Position numbers and translations under genes: made by a program. Below, in pieces: positions 43,102 to 52,782 of a DNA stretch of 64,000 nt. The notes below the pieces were generated by a model. That model did no database searches, was not told the DNA's origin, and saw nothing but the letters and a program-made list of their open reading frames with translations. The DNA lies in contig CBDANW010000003.1 of NCBI GenBank assembly GCA_965197825.1, forward strand, positions 1,798,001-1,862,000. Direction: 5' to 3'. The stretch's first letter is position 1. Each line of letters starts with the position of its first letter. Source of the stretch: CBDANW01 sp965197825 (GTDB taxonomy: Bacteria; Acidobacteriota; Vicinamibacteria; Marinacidobacterales; DATDRI01).

Positions 43102-44561
43102 GGGGATGTCCCGCCGGATGTTGAATTTGGTGTAGCGGCGGCTCCTTGGCCGGCCTAAGAATAGGTCTGCCAATAAACCGTCTCCAGAGGGGGACAAGGA
43201 GCCACCAATGCCTAGGAAATCGAAGAAGCCAGTAAGAAAGCAAACGCACTCGCCTACGGGCAAGGTAGTTGGCCAAGTCGGTCAGATACTGCTACCGATG
43301 ATAGCTGGGATCGCGGCCACGAAGGCGGATCTGACGGAATGGGTGTACGAGCAAGGACTGACAGCTCTGCACCTACTGCTCAGAGAGGACGCCGAGGAGA
43401 TCGCGGGGCTCAAGGGCAAGCACGAGAAGGAGCGAACTCATAACCACTGTGGGAGCACGAACGGAGAGCTGAGCTTCGGTGGTCGTCGCATCCAAGTGTC
43501 GCGACCTCGAGTTCGCTCGAAGTCGGGCGAGGAGGCGTCGCTTCCACACTTCGAAGCCTTCCGCGAAGAAGACCCGCTTCCAGAGCGAGTGTTGAATCAG
43601 ATCTTGGTGGGGGTATCGACCCGAAATTACGAATCGAGTCTGGACAAACCCACGGCCAAGTTGAAGTCTCGTGGCACGAGTAAGAGTGCCGCCAGCCGTC
43701 ACCTCGTGAGCCAGACGACTAAGAAGCTCGAGGAATACCTGTCTCGGCGGCTAGAGGAGTTCGAGCTTGCGGCACTGATGCTGGATGGCCTTGAGGTGGC
43801 CGGACAGACCGTCGTCGTAACTCTCGGTATCACAATAGATGGAACGAAGGTGCCCCTGGGTATATGGCTGGGCTCGACGGAGAACTCTCGGGTGTGCACC
43901 GCGATGTTGCAGGACCTTCTCGAGCGAGGCTTGCGCGTCGATGAGTCGATTCTCTGCGTAGTGGACGGAGGCAAAGGCATCCGCAAGGCACTCGTCGACG
44001 TTTTGGGGGACCTCGCGGTCATCCAAAGGTGCCAGATCCATAAACTCCGGAATCTTCGCTCGTACCTTCCCAAGTCTCGTCACGCCTACGTGCTCCAGAC
44101 GATGAAGGAAGCCTACAAGTGCAAGAGTGCCGACAAGGCGCGCAAGCGACTTCAGGCATTGGTGTCGTGGCTCGAGCGAAACGGCTACGACGAAGCTGCC
44201 GGAAGCCTTCGTGAAGGGATGGAAGAGACACTCACGGTCGTGAAGCTCGCGCTGCCCGCCTTACTTCGCCAGTCTCTTGCCACGACGAACGCCATTGAGA
44301 ATCTCAACGGAACCATTCGCAGAGTATCGAGAAACGTCAAGCGTTGGTAGAGTCCTTCCATGGTTCGCCGATGGACCGCTCTTGGCGTCGTCACCGCGCA
44401 GAAAAAGTTCCGGCGTATCAAAGGCTATCGCCATATGGGCGCTCTCGTTCACGCGCTTAGAAGCAAACAGAAATCTCTTGACAGCGATGTGTTTGCTGCC
44501 TAAGAGTATTCACAGGTGCCGCCGCTACCCGACCAAATTCAACAGCGGCCGGGACATCCCC
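43102..44561. mobile_element. IS256-C copy 2, complete, with 8-bp target duplication
   Basis: 1460 bp, same ends as copy 1. Flanks TTCGCGGA at 43094-43101 and 44562-44569. Separates proS from DNA containing ACATTCACGGACATTCGCGG. Confidence 0.96.
43208..44350 (+). CDS. IS256-C transposase, copy 2, same in-frame TAG
   Basis: Differs from copy 1 at only a few residues (for example GEEAS for GDAAS, ESILC for ELILC). The TAG after NVKRW is identical, and the frame reopens to a TAA at 44503. Catalytic DDE residues precede the stop. Confidence 0.9.
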   Translation: MPRKSKKPVRKQTHSPTGKVVGQVGQILLPMIAGIAATKADLTEWVYEQGLTALHLLLREDAEEIAGLKGKHEKERTHNHCGSTNGELSFGGRRIQVSRPRVRSKSGEEASLPHFEAFREEDPLPERVLNQILVGVSTRNYESSLDKPTAKLKSRGTSKSAASRHLVSQTTKKLEEYLSRRLEEFELAALMLDGLEVAGQTVVVTLGITIDGTKVPLGIWLGSTENSRVCTAMLQDLLERGLRVDESILCVVDGGKGIRKALVDVLGDLAVIQRCQIHKLRNLRSYLPKSRHAYVLQTMKEAYKCKSADKARKRLQALVSWLERNGYDEAAGSLREGMEETLTVVKLALPALLRQSLATTNAIENLNGTIRRVSRNVKRW

Positions 44562-44645
44562 TTCGCGGACATTCACGGACATTCGCGGGCAGGGAGTGCC
44601 GACCGTAAGAATCTCGTCCAGAGCTTCTAGATAAAGGAGGTTTAA

Positions 44646-44930
44646 ATGAAAGTCGCGGTTCTTGTGGTTGTAATCTGTCTGATACCGGTTCTGATAAGAG
44701 CATTCGAGCTCAGCGAGGTGGCCAAGAAGGAGCGGTCACGTCGGCTGGGGCTGGCTTCTTCCCAAGACGGCAAACCAACCCTCTCCTTCAACGATGCGGA
44801 CCTCGAGACCTACCGTCGCCTCGGGGATCCGCAGCCGCCACCGCGCGGCCCCCGGCGCTTCCCGATCATCCCTGCAAGAGATCTCCTGAAGGAACGCGCG
44901 TTCTGGCGCAAGCAGAAGAGCCAGCACGAT
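44646..44930 (+). pseudogene. small membrane protein, 3' end cut by IS66-1
   Basis: Begins with a membrane helix (VAVLVVVICLIPVLIRAF) followed by a charged region (LASSQDGKPTLSFNDADLET, PPPRGPRRFPIIPARDLL). Very good ribosome site (TAAAGGAGGTTTAA then ATG). About 95 host-coded residues remain; the frame then runs into the IS66-1 right end. The missing part is not found in the window. Not recognised. Confidence 0.65.
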
Positions 44931-45746
44931 GGTGTCCTTTCGGCAACGGTGCGTGACATGACGGGATGCGATAAGTAGTCTGCCCGGGGGTCGCTCGTTG
45001 TTGACGGAGGTTTGAAACAGAAAGGAAAAAAGTCCTGGACAAAGCGGGACCATCTGTGTAGTCTCAGCCTGGGAGGAAAGGAGCGTGGCCCAGGTGAGCA
45101 ACGAGACGGAGGCCATGGTGTGGAAGCGCCCGAGCTTTTGCGGCAAGGGTGTGACCGATGAGGAATGGAATATTCTGCACGAGGTCATCGACTCATGCGG
45201 ACTGTCGCGGCACGAGCTTGCGAGCACGATCTGCGAGTCATTGGGTTGGGTTCGTGCGAACGGAAATTTGAAATCCCAGGAATGTTACGAGTACCTCGAT
45301 TTGCTCGAAGCGGGGGGATTGGTGGAGCTACCCCGTCGTCGCGAGCAGCGTCGTCGCGGCCCCACGAGCATCCACTACACGAAGGCTGGACGAAAGGTGT
45401 CTCGTCGAGAGGGCAATCTATCGGACGTGGCGCCGGTAACTCTGGGCTTGGTGGCGCACGCTGAGGAGCGAGCGCTGTGGAGGGAACTGGTCGAGCGTTA
45501 CCACTACCTCGGGCACAAGGTGGCCTATGGCGCACACCTGCGTTACTTGGTCTGGAGCTCGAAACCTCGTCGTGAGCTGAGTGGGTGCGTGCAGTTCTCG
45601 TCGTCAGCGCGTCGTCTTCGGTCTCGTGACGGCTTCATCGGTTGGGATGACGCGACGCGGCAAAAGAACCTTCGGCGGGTCACGTTCTACGATGCCGCTA
45701 TCGTCAAGGCGTGAGCACGCCGACGACGGAACGTCGCGCGAAACGG
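44931..45746. mobile_element. IS66-1 copy 4, fragment with DruA-like end
   Basis: Right end GGTGTCCTTTCGGCAACGG at 44931, then the DruA-like gene, then a 66-base internal piece of the tnpC-N region (CACGTTCTACGATGCCG onward) joined by an internal deletion, and a second junction at GCGCGAAACGGA into an IS1595. It has the same order of parts as copy 1. Confidence 0.85.
45085..45679 (+). pseudogene. DruA/DUF4338-like gene, C-terminus deleted
   Basis: Same gene as at 2295-3210, here without the frameshift (RYHYLGHKVAYGAHLRYLVW) but cut after RQKNLRRV, so the conserved C-terminal half (NNSRFLILPW to RGRMDR) is lost. It has a 15-base insertion coding EQRRR. GTG start after GGAGGAAAGGAG. Confidence 0.85.
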
Positions 45747-46549
45747 ATCCCTTGTGCGCTCTCTTGAGCGTAGCCCAGAAGCTTTCAATCCCGTTCGTAT
45801 GAGCCATGCCGTTGACGTACTCGGCAACGGAGTGTCGGACCGTCTCGTGGTTTGGCAGGCCGTCGTAACCTCGGTGGTCGTCGGTGTAGACCTTTGCGCC
45901 GTCCACGACGTGTTCGGCCACGAATCCTTGGAGCGTCTGCTGGTCTGTGTTGTCGATAACGGCGGCGGTAACGCGATTCGTCCGGCGGTCCTTCGCACCC
46001 ACGACGGCCGTCTTGCCGACGGTGCCACGACCCTTGATGACCTGCTCGCGCTTGTGCGCGTGCATGTTGCGAGCCTTGCCGCCGGAAGTAGGTTTCGTCT
46101 ACCTCGACGGGGCCAGAGAATGAATTTGCAGTGGGCTTCCACGCTTCACGAATGCGGTGCAGCATAAACCAAGCCGCACGCTGGGAGACGCCGATGTCTC
46201 GGTGGAGCTTCATCGACGAAACGCTCTTCAGACTCGTGACTTCGAGGTAGATGGCGAGCGCCCACTTGCGAAGCGGCAGTCGGGAGCACTCAAGAGCCGT
46301 TCCGGTTCGGACGCTGAAGTATGAGCGGCAATCCGTGCACCAGTACGGCATCTTGGCGTGAGAAGCTTTGCTGGTTCTGAGGCTACCGCAGTGGCCGCAG
46401 CACCGCTGGCCGTTCCACAGTCTTTGCTCGAACCACTGACGGGCGGCATCTTCGTCGGGAAACATGTCGTACAATTGGATGAGCGTGATACCTTCGCGGT
46501 GGGATTTGCACGGTGCCTTGTGTCTCTTCATCATGGCCACATGGTACAC
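45747..46549 (-). pseudogene. IS1595-family transposase, frameshifted and truncated
   Basis: N-terminal zinc ribbon (CCGHCGSLRTSKASH, YWCTDCRSYFSVRTGT), then LPLRKWALAIYLE, GVSQRAAWFMLHRIREAW and the first catalytic Asp-Glu in VEVDETYF. An extra C after TACTTC near 46092 shifts the frame; the continuation is MHAHKREQVIKGRGTVGKTA, ending GIESFWATLKRAHKG, where IS66-1 sequence replaces the last third. Not functional. Confidence 0.88.
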
Positions 46550-46559
46550 TGTTTTATGG

Positions 46560-47040
46560 TCTTTGTCAACCTAAAATCATAAATATCAAATCTAACCCTT
46601 CCACCGGCACCAGAGTTTTCCACAGAATTTGTGCAGTTCATGTGGAAAAACTGTCGATTCAGTCGGCGATCACCGCAAGCGCTTTGTCCGAGTAGCGTTT
46701 TGCACAATCCTTGAGCAGAGGATCTTTCGAGCAAAGTTGTGGATAATTCCGATCCTTTAGGACAAGAGAGCGCAATCCCTAATAGAGTGGACCTCGGCCG
46801 GCTCCGGCACCTCGTTAACCTCCCTTTGGTGCTTTTTCGCACGAAAACAGGTCGTAGGGAAGGCTGGTTCCTGCCGTAAACCAGGGCAGATTTGCACAGG
46901 GATCGAGGTCGAAAAACTCGAGAAATTCTGTCAAGGGGGCTTGGATTCGGAGGCCCTGACAGTAATAATACCGCCATCATAAGGGCCCCCCGGGAGGGGA
47001 GGGAGGCTCGCTAGCCCGAACATGAGAAGGAGGTTGGGTC
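46560..47040. promoter_or_regulatory. 480-base non-coding region with DnaA-box cluster
   Basis: Four exact TTWTNCACA boxes: 46616-46624 (+), 46641-46649 (-), 46698-46706 (+) and 46738-46746 (-, TTATCCACA), plus a near match at 46890-46898. A short AT-rich stretch (AGTAATAATA) is at 46961-46970. No coding region. It could be an origin remnant, a DnaA-titration site or DnaA-controlled promoter. No dnaA or dnaN is near. The first 40 bases may belong to the IS1595 end. Confidence 0.45.
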
Positions 47041-47356
47041 ATGAAGGGCATGATCGATCTTCAACTGCCGGAATTCCCCGCTTCGTTGTTGCCGCGCATT
47101 GATCGCTACCAGCAGCTACTCGAAGAGACGAATCCCGGCGTGCAATTCTCGAGAACGGCCTGCGTGACGAGCCTCATCGCGCGCACTCGCCGAGATCGAA
47201 GCACAGCCCCAGAATGGGCGACGCAAAGGCTCGGAGCGTCGCCAAGGCCAACGCGGTCGGGAACGCCGTCAATTCATTCGACGCTGGCGCGACGATCGGA
47301 TCGCCGAGGCCCAGACTGACGTGGTGCGCGATTTGCGAGACCCCTCCCATATGTAG
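47041..47356 (+). pseudogene. small ribbon-helix-helix-like protein, frameshifted
   Basis: Strong ribosome site AGAAGGAGGTTGGGTC before ATG. The first 45 residues (LQLPEFPASLLPRIDRYQQL, then VQFSRTACVTSLIA) resemble an Arc/CopG-type repressor. A shift near 47185 is needed to reach the continuing frame RALAEIEAQPQNGRRKG to DVVRDLRDPSHM. Family call is tentative. Confidence 0.5.
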
Positions 47357-47439
47357 TGGTGAAAGACTTTAGTGCATCAGTGCCGTGTCCGCCTTCGTCC
47401 GTGTTCTGAACGAAGAGAACTTCGGCGGACACCCCCACG

Positions 47440-47777
47440 GCTCGGCACCTTCGTCAGCGCGTCACGACCCTTCACCCCGTTCGATCGATTCGCCTTCCGG
47501 GAGGTGAGCAAGGGGAAGTCGCTTGCGGATTTGCTCGATACCTTCGAGACACTCCGAGCGAAAAGCTTCCTTGAAGGCACTCGATCTGGGCGCCGAACAG
47601 CTCGACCTCGTGGGCACTCACCCCGAGCTCGGCTCGGTGACGCTCAGGCAGTTACTGGCCACCTGAACGGTCCACGATCTCGCGCATCTCGGACAAATCG
47701 CCCGCGTCTTGGCCATGCAATACGGCACCGAAGTGGGCCCTTGGAAGGAGTTCTTGCCCGTTCTGACACGCCGATAA
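47440..47777 (+). pseudogene. DinB-superfamily protein, decayed
   Basis: Two frames together read FAFREVSKGKSLADLLDTFE, then LDLGAEQLDLVGTHPELGSV, TLRQLLAT, TGA, TVHDLAHLGQIARVLAMQYG and VGPWKEFLPVL. This is the usual C-terminal half of a DinB-type four-helix protein (metal-binding HDLAHLGQI). It has a frameshift near 47573 and an in-frame TGA at 47661. The N-terminal half is missing. Confidence 0.7.
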
Positions 47778-47882
47778 TCAGGAATTTGCCTTATCCCCTT
47801 ACCTTCCGGTAAGATACAGGAACCGCATCGACATACCGTTGAGAAAGCCCGAAGACCGGCTCTAGGGAGTCGGAGTGGGACG

Positions 47883-48837
47883 ATGAAACAGGCGAGACAG
47901 CCACTTCCTAAGAGAGGTCTAGGCGCAGTCTACTCGTCGGTCGCGCTGATCGTCGGCCTCGCCGCCCACGCAGCCTGCACTCCGGAAAGAAAACCGCCGG
48001 AGAACCCGGCCGAGCTGATCCTGACGCACGGGCGGGTCTACACCTTTGCTTGGGACGATCCCGCCCCCGCGGCACACCGGCCGCGAACGCGCCGCACGAC
48101 GAATCCGGATGGCAGCCAGGCGCGGAAGCCGTAGCGGTGAAGGCCGGTCGCATCCTTCACGTCGGCACCAACGAAGAGGTGGAAGCGTTCCGCATCGAGA
48201 GCACGCGGGCCATCGACCTTCAAGGTGCCACCGTCCTGCCAGGCCTGGTCGATTCACATACCCACATCGCCCAGCTTGGAGCAATCCTGGAGCAGGTTCC
48301 CCTATTCGACGTCGCCACCGAGGAAGCTATGCTGGAACGCATAGCCAGGCGTGCGGCCGGCGTTCCCGAGGGCCAGTGGATCCTCGGCTACGGTTGGGAT
48401 GAAGGAGCCTGGGCGGACGACTATCCCACCATGTGGCTACTGAGCGCGAGCGTCCCCAACCATCCCGTCTGGCGCCGATAGCGCCACGACCGCCGCGTAC
48501 GAGAATCTCGCCAACCGCTACCAGCTACCACTTCGGGTCTCGCTGATGCTTTCCGGTCGTGACGAAGAGCTTCTTCGAGTCTGGCTGGAACGGGGCCCCG
48601 ATACGCTGGGAGGCGAGAAACTCTTCGTGCGATCGGTGAAAGGATATTATGACGGCGCGCTCGGTTCCCGAGGTGCTCGTCTATTGGAAGGTTACTCCGA
48701 CCGACCCGGTCGCTTCGGTGTGGCAGGTGCAGAGTACGGTTTCGACGAGACGCTTCTGGCCACGATGATGCGCGGGGGCTTCCAGATCGCCGTTCATGCC
48801 ATTGGCGACGCTGGAAATTGCGAGACGCTCAACTTCC
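47883..48837 (+). pseudogene. YtcJ-type amidohydrolase, first part
   Basis: Lipoprotein-like signal (VALIVGLAAHAACTP), then AELILTHGRVYTFAWDDP, a frameshift near 48090, VKAGRILHVGTNEEVEAF, the metal motif LPGLVDSHTHIAQLG, and after a second break LMLSGRDEELLRVWL, VKGYYDGALGSRGARLLEG and VHAIGDAG. Between HPVW (48475) and about 48490, roughly 130 family residues are missing. Broken by IS66-2 at 48838. Confidence 0.88.
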
Positions 48838-48895
48838 GTAACTCCTCGCCGTGCCCCACTGGAGCGGGTTGGAACGTCGCGATTCGGAGGAGAAG

Positions 48896-50413
48896 CTACG
48901 CAGCGGAGTTGTCGCGTAGGGCGTCGGGGAGTAACACGGTTCCTGGCTGGTTGATGGCGGCGTAGGCCGCTTCGAGCATGTAGGCCCTGGGGTCGACGTT
49001 CTGAAGCTTCGCGGTCTCGCACAGGGTGTAGAACAGCGCTGCGACGTCGGTTCCGCGTTTCGTTCGACTGCCGTAGTGATTTTTGCGACCGACGACAGGT
49101 TCCCTCAGGGCGCGCTCGGCGTGATTGTTGTCAAGCCAGACGAGAGGGTTTTCGGCGAACAGCGTGAGTGTCTCCCATCTCTCCAGCATGTAGCGGACCG
49201 CCTTGCCGAAGTCGCTTCGCGGCAATCCTCTTTGGCTCTCGCCCCATTGCCGAATCGCTTTCAAGATCCGCTGCGAACGTTGCTTGCGTAAACGAAGTCT
49301 CAGTTTCTGAGCTTTTTCATCGCCGGGAAACGGACCCGGGACCTCGCGTTCGACTTCGTACAGCTCTCCGATCAAACGAAGCACTTCGGAGCAAGCTTGC
49401 GGGTAGTGCTCGCTGGCTTCGTCGAACTTTCTTTTCACGTGCGCCCAGCAGTGGGCGAGACGAAACTGTGGACCGGCACGAGCCGCGTAGCCGTCTGGAC
49501 CGGCACGAGCTAGCACCTCGTACACCGCGTAGCCGTCCACAACCGCGATGCCGGAGTAGGTCCCCAGCACCTTTTGGCCATCTTCCGTCGATTTCGTCGG
49601 CAGCATTCGGTAGTACGCGATGTCCGGACTCGAAACGCCCCACACCGTGCCCGCCGACTTCTTCATCGAGCCCATCAGAGGCCACCGCGTTTCGTCGGCG
49701 TGGATGACGGGTGACTCCAAAACCTTCTCTCCCAGAGCGTCGTACACCGGATTCAGATGACGTGCCAGTACGTTCAGCTGGTCCCACAGCGTCTGGCTGT
49801 CGATATCTAGCCCTTCGCGGCGCATCATCCGAACCTGGCGCTCGAGAGGCATATGGTCCAGGTACTTGCTGATGGCCACTTCGGTCGCGAACTCCACCGA
49901 GTAGCGGCCTCCGGGCTGAAGCTTCGTCGCCGCCGGTGCGGTGACGACGTTCGCGTTACATCGGCAGCGGTACTTTTTCCGCAAATGCCGTTCGATGACG
50001 AAGCTCCGCTTCACCACCGTCACCACTTCCGATTCCTCGTATTGACCCGCCATCTCGCCCAGCTCGCCGTCGCACACCGAGCACTTTTTCTCTGTCTCGG
50101 CGAGTTCGATTACTTTGTCGACCACGGGAAGATGAGGCTGTTCGCGCGGGCCGTGCCCTTTCTTCTTGTTCTTTTTAGCCTTCGTTTTCTTCCGGGTCCG
50201 CTTTTCGTCGATGCGGAAAATGCTCTCTCGCTTTTCCTGTAGTTGCTTGAGAACCGACAGTTCAAGTTGCTCCGTTTCCGGCACACCATGGAGTCTCGCC
50301 AGTTCCACTCGCAGACGAACGTTTTCATTGACGAGGCGCTGGTTCTCGTTATCAACGAGGAGAGCTATCTGGCGGAGTGTTTCGAGGTCGTGTTCGTTTT
50401 TTATGCGAACCAC
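48896..50413 (-). CDS. IS66-2 transposase TnpC, complete
   Basis: 505-residue IS66 DDE transposase. Coiled-coil N-terminus (NENQRLVNENVRLRVELARL), Lys-rich linker, zinc finger (CSVCDGELGEMAGQ ... RCRCNANV), catalytic Asp in VIHADETRWPL, Asp in AVVDGYAVYE, Glu in LDNNHAERALREP and the C-terminal ANVDP-like tail (LQNVDPRAYMLEAAYA). A 9-base insertion (LGE) distinguishes it from copies A and D. Likely active source of the family. Confidence 0.96.
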   Translation of the reverse strand: MVRIKNEHDLETLRQIALLVDNENQRLVNENVRLRVELARLHGVPETEQLELSVLKQLQEKRESIFRIDEKRTRKKTKAKKNKKKGHGPREQPHLPVVDKVIELAETEKKCSVCDGELGEMAGQYEESEVVTVVKRSFVIERHLRKKYRCRCNANVVTAPAATKLQPGGRYSVEFATEVAISKYLDHMPLERQVRMMRREGLDIDSQTLWDQLNVLARHLNPVYDALGEKVLESPVIHADETRWPLMGSMKKSAGTVWGVSSPDIAYYRMLPTKSTEDGQKVLGTYSGIAVVDGYAVYEVLARAGPDGYAARAGPQFRLAHCWAHVKRKFDEASEHYPQACSEVLRLIGELYEVEREVPGPFPGDEKAQKLRLRLRKQRSQRILKAIRQWGESQRGLPRSDFGKAVRYMLERWETLTLFAENPLVWLDNNHAERALREPVVGRKNHYGSRTKRGTDVAALFYTLCETAKLQNVDPRAYMLEAAYAAINQPGTVLLPDALRDNSAA

Positions 50414-50427
50414 GGAATACGATTAGA

Positions 50428-50808
50428 TCATAGAGACGATCTCACGGCAAGTGAAAAATGCTTCATTTCAGGAGGTGACAAAGATATTTTTCCGACCAAC
50501 CGGCTCACCTCCAGAAACAACGACAACTCTGTCGTCGTCAGTCGCACTGGCTCGCCGTCACCGCTGGACCACAGGCATGCGAACTTTCCCTCTTCGAGAC
50601 GTTTCGCGTAGACGCACAGTCCGGTCCCGTCCCAGTGCAGAACTTTCGCGCGGATTCGGTTGCGGCTGACGAACAAGTACAGCTCACCGCTCAGCGGGTC
50701 ACGACCAAGCTCGTTCATCACCAGCGCCGACAGACCGTCAAAACCCTTGCGGAGATCCGCCGGCGCCGCGTACGCCCACGCCGACACCCGACGGCTATTC
50801 CACTTCAT
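50428..50808 (-). CDS. IS66-2 TnpB
   Basis: 126-residue IS66 Orf2 protein, motif APADLRKGFDGLSALV; identical to copy A. ATGA overlap with tnpA. Confidence 0.94.
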   Translation of the reverse strand: MKWNSRRVSAWAYAAPADLRKGFDGLSALVMNELGRDPLSGELYLFVSRNRIRAKVLHWDGTGLCVYAKRLEEGKFACLWSSGDGEPVRLTTTELSLFLEVSRLVGKISLSPPEMKHFSLAVRSSL

Positions 50809-51149
50809 CCCAGCTGCTCAACAAGCCGCAGCAGCCGCTGTTCCGACAGACCCTCGATTCGATACCCTCGCGGGGTTACCAGCGTAATCTCCGTGCGTTT
50901 TTCCGATTCCACGACTTCGACACGCCGAACGATACCCCTCATAGCCTCCTCTCGATTCCATCGAGATAGACTCCAGCCACTCACCCCGAGCCCCCTCGCG
51001 ACACCCTCAAGGCTCGCGCCCTGATCCTTCATCTGATTCAGATACAGCACCGCTTCGCGACGTTGTTCCCGCGAGTAACGCCGCCCTCGACCTGTGCGGC
51101 CACGATTTTCTTCACGTGCTCGCCTACGAAATGCTGTCCTCGCTTCCAT
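50805..51149 (-). CDS. IS66-2 TnpA
   Basis: 114-residue helix-turn-helix protein identical to copy A (SREQRREAVLYLNQMKD, GVSGWSLSRWNREEAM). Begins 79 bases inside the right end of the element. Confidence 0.92.
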   Translation of the reverse strand: MEARTAFRRRAREENRGRTGRGRRYSREQRREAVLYLNQMKDQGASLEGVARGLGVSGWSLSRWNREEAMRGIVRRVEVVESEKRTEITLVTPRGYRIEGLSEQRLLRLVEQLG

Positions 51150-51228
51150 CGCTTCGCACTCCTTTCAAGACTGCTCACGATGGAACATTCCGACACGCTT
51201 GTCACGACGGGCCACGGAGAGGAGTTAC

Positions 51229-51802
51229 CAACTTCCTGGAGTGGGCCCTCGAAGCCACCCCAACCGCCGACGTCCTCAGACACCGCATCGAGCACGCTCA
51301 GGTGATTCAACCAGAGGACTTCGCCCGCTTCGCCGAGCTTGGAATCACCGCATCGGTCCAGCCCGCTCACGCGGTCGAGGACATAGCCTGGGCGGAAGAC
51401 CGATTGGGTCGGGAGCGGATCGAGGGCGCCTACGCTTGGAGGACGCTCAGGCTGGCGGGTGTCCCTCTGATATTGAGCTCCGATCTTCCCGGCTCGAAGC
51501 ACAACATCTTCTACGGTCTCCACGCCGCGATCACCAGGCGCGATGAGTACCTCCAGCCCCCGGGAGGCTGGTATCCCGACGAGCGTCTGACCCCCGAAGA
51601 AGCCATCCGTGGCTATACGACCTGGCCCGCCCGTGCCAGCCTACTCGAGCTTACGAGCGGCGCGTTGATTTCGGGAGGTTGGGCCGACATCACGGTCATG
51701 GATATCGATCCACTCGTTATCGGCTCGACCGAACCCGAGAAACTTCTGGAAGGTCGAATCCTCTTGACCGTCGTCGGCGGTCAAGTCGCCTACATGCGCT
51801 AG
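51229..51802 (+). pseudogene. YtcJ-type amidohydrolase, second part
   Basis: Continues in frame after one copy of the duplicated CAACTTCC: NFLEWALEATPTADVLRHRI with the metal-ligand HRIEHAQVI, TASVQPAHAVEDIAWAEDRL, ILSSDLPGSKHNIF (catalytic Asp) and the C-terminal beta domain LISGGWADITVMDIDPL. Stop at 51802. Confidence 0.92.
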
Positions 51803-51810
51803 CCCCGGGG

Positions 51811-52699
51811 CTAGCTGCGCAAGAGCGGTCGTGTCAAGCAGGTGGGACCACCGCCGCCGTTCTGACTGATCTCCGTACCGTAGAAGGTTGCCACCTCGAA
51901 GCCTTCCTGCCGCAGACGAAGATTGGTCTTCTCGTTCTCCTCCAGCGCCACAAGCTTGCGATCTCCGAGTGCGAGAACATTGCACGCCATCGTCTCCCGC
52001 TCGGATGGATAGATCTCGATCAGCTTGAAATCGCGGTGACGAAGCTCCAGCACCGTCTGCACCGCAAGCCAAGGCAGATCGACGAGCGCGGCTCGCGTAT
52101 CGACGATGCTGATGAGCGACATCAAGTGTAGGCAGACCGAGGGTCCTGGACCATGCGGCAAAGGCGCGACGATGACGTCGACGCCTTGCGGCTCCACGAA
52201 GGAACGAATCTGCTCGATGCCCCGCGTCGTTCGTCCGATAGCCGTGGCCAACGAGGAGCGTCGTCGAATCCAACCACGCCATGTCACCCGCCTCCGCGGT
52301 TCCAGGGGGGCGGATGGCGCCCAATATGGGGATACCTTGTGACTCGTAGAAAAGAGCGTGGAGCGTGGGCTCGCCGCGCCGTGCCGGCTTGCCCGGATGC
52401 ATGAGAATCGCTCCTCCTTCAGTAATGAACGATGCATCGTGGACATAGATGGCGTCGAGCGATAGATCCTCTCCGGCAGGAACGGAAAGTACTTCCGCAC
52501 CGAGCGCCTCCAGCTCGCGGCGTAGCTCCGCGTGCTGCGCCTCCGCCGTGGTGAGATCTGGTTCGCAATAGTAGCTCAGCTCGCGCCAGCGAGCGGTCTC
52601 TTCGGGATCGTCCCAACCGGCCGCCTTGGGAGAGCAGATCATCACGCGGCGGAGGACACCTGTCATGGTATGTCCACCGTATGTCTTTCCCTCACTCAT
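51811..52699 (-). pseudogene. dimethylarginine dimethylaminohydrolase-like gene, frameshifted
   Basis: Amidinotransferase-fold hydrolase (DDAH/arginine-deiminase group). N-part: TYGGHTMTGVLRRVMICSP, LDAIYVHDASFITEGGAILM, EAGDMAWLDSTTLLVGHGYR. C-part: RSFVEPQGVDVIVAPLPHG, SLISIVDTRAALVDLPWLAV and the nucleophilic Cys in GGGPTCLTRPL. The frame changes at the G-run GCGGGGC near 52228, where one G is extra. It follows the ornithine cyclodeaminase gene by 83 bases, so arginine/ornithine-type metabolism is likely. Could be a sequencing error. Confidence 0.85.
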
Positions 52700-52782
52700 A
52701 GAGACCACCGCGCGGAAGCGAACGTATGACGGGACTCTCGCACAGAGCCTCGCAAGTCGCAACTGAGCGGCGGACAATCGTC

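Larger units (their letters stand above)
48838..51228. mobile_element. IS66-2 copy C, complete reference copy, with 8-bp target duplication
   Basis: 2391 bp. Left end GTAACTCCTCGCCGTGCCCC, right end (inward on -) GTAACTCCTCTCCGTGGCCC. Flanks CAACTTCC at 48830-48837 and 51229-51236. tnpA, tnpB and tnpC are all intact on -. Confidence 0.97.
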
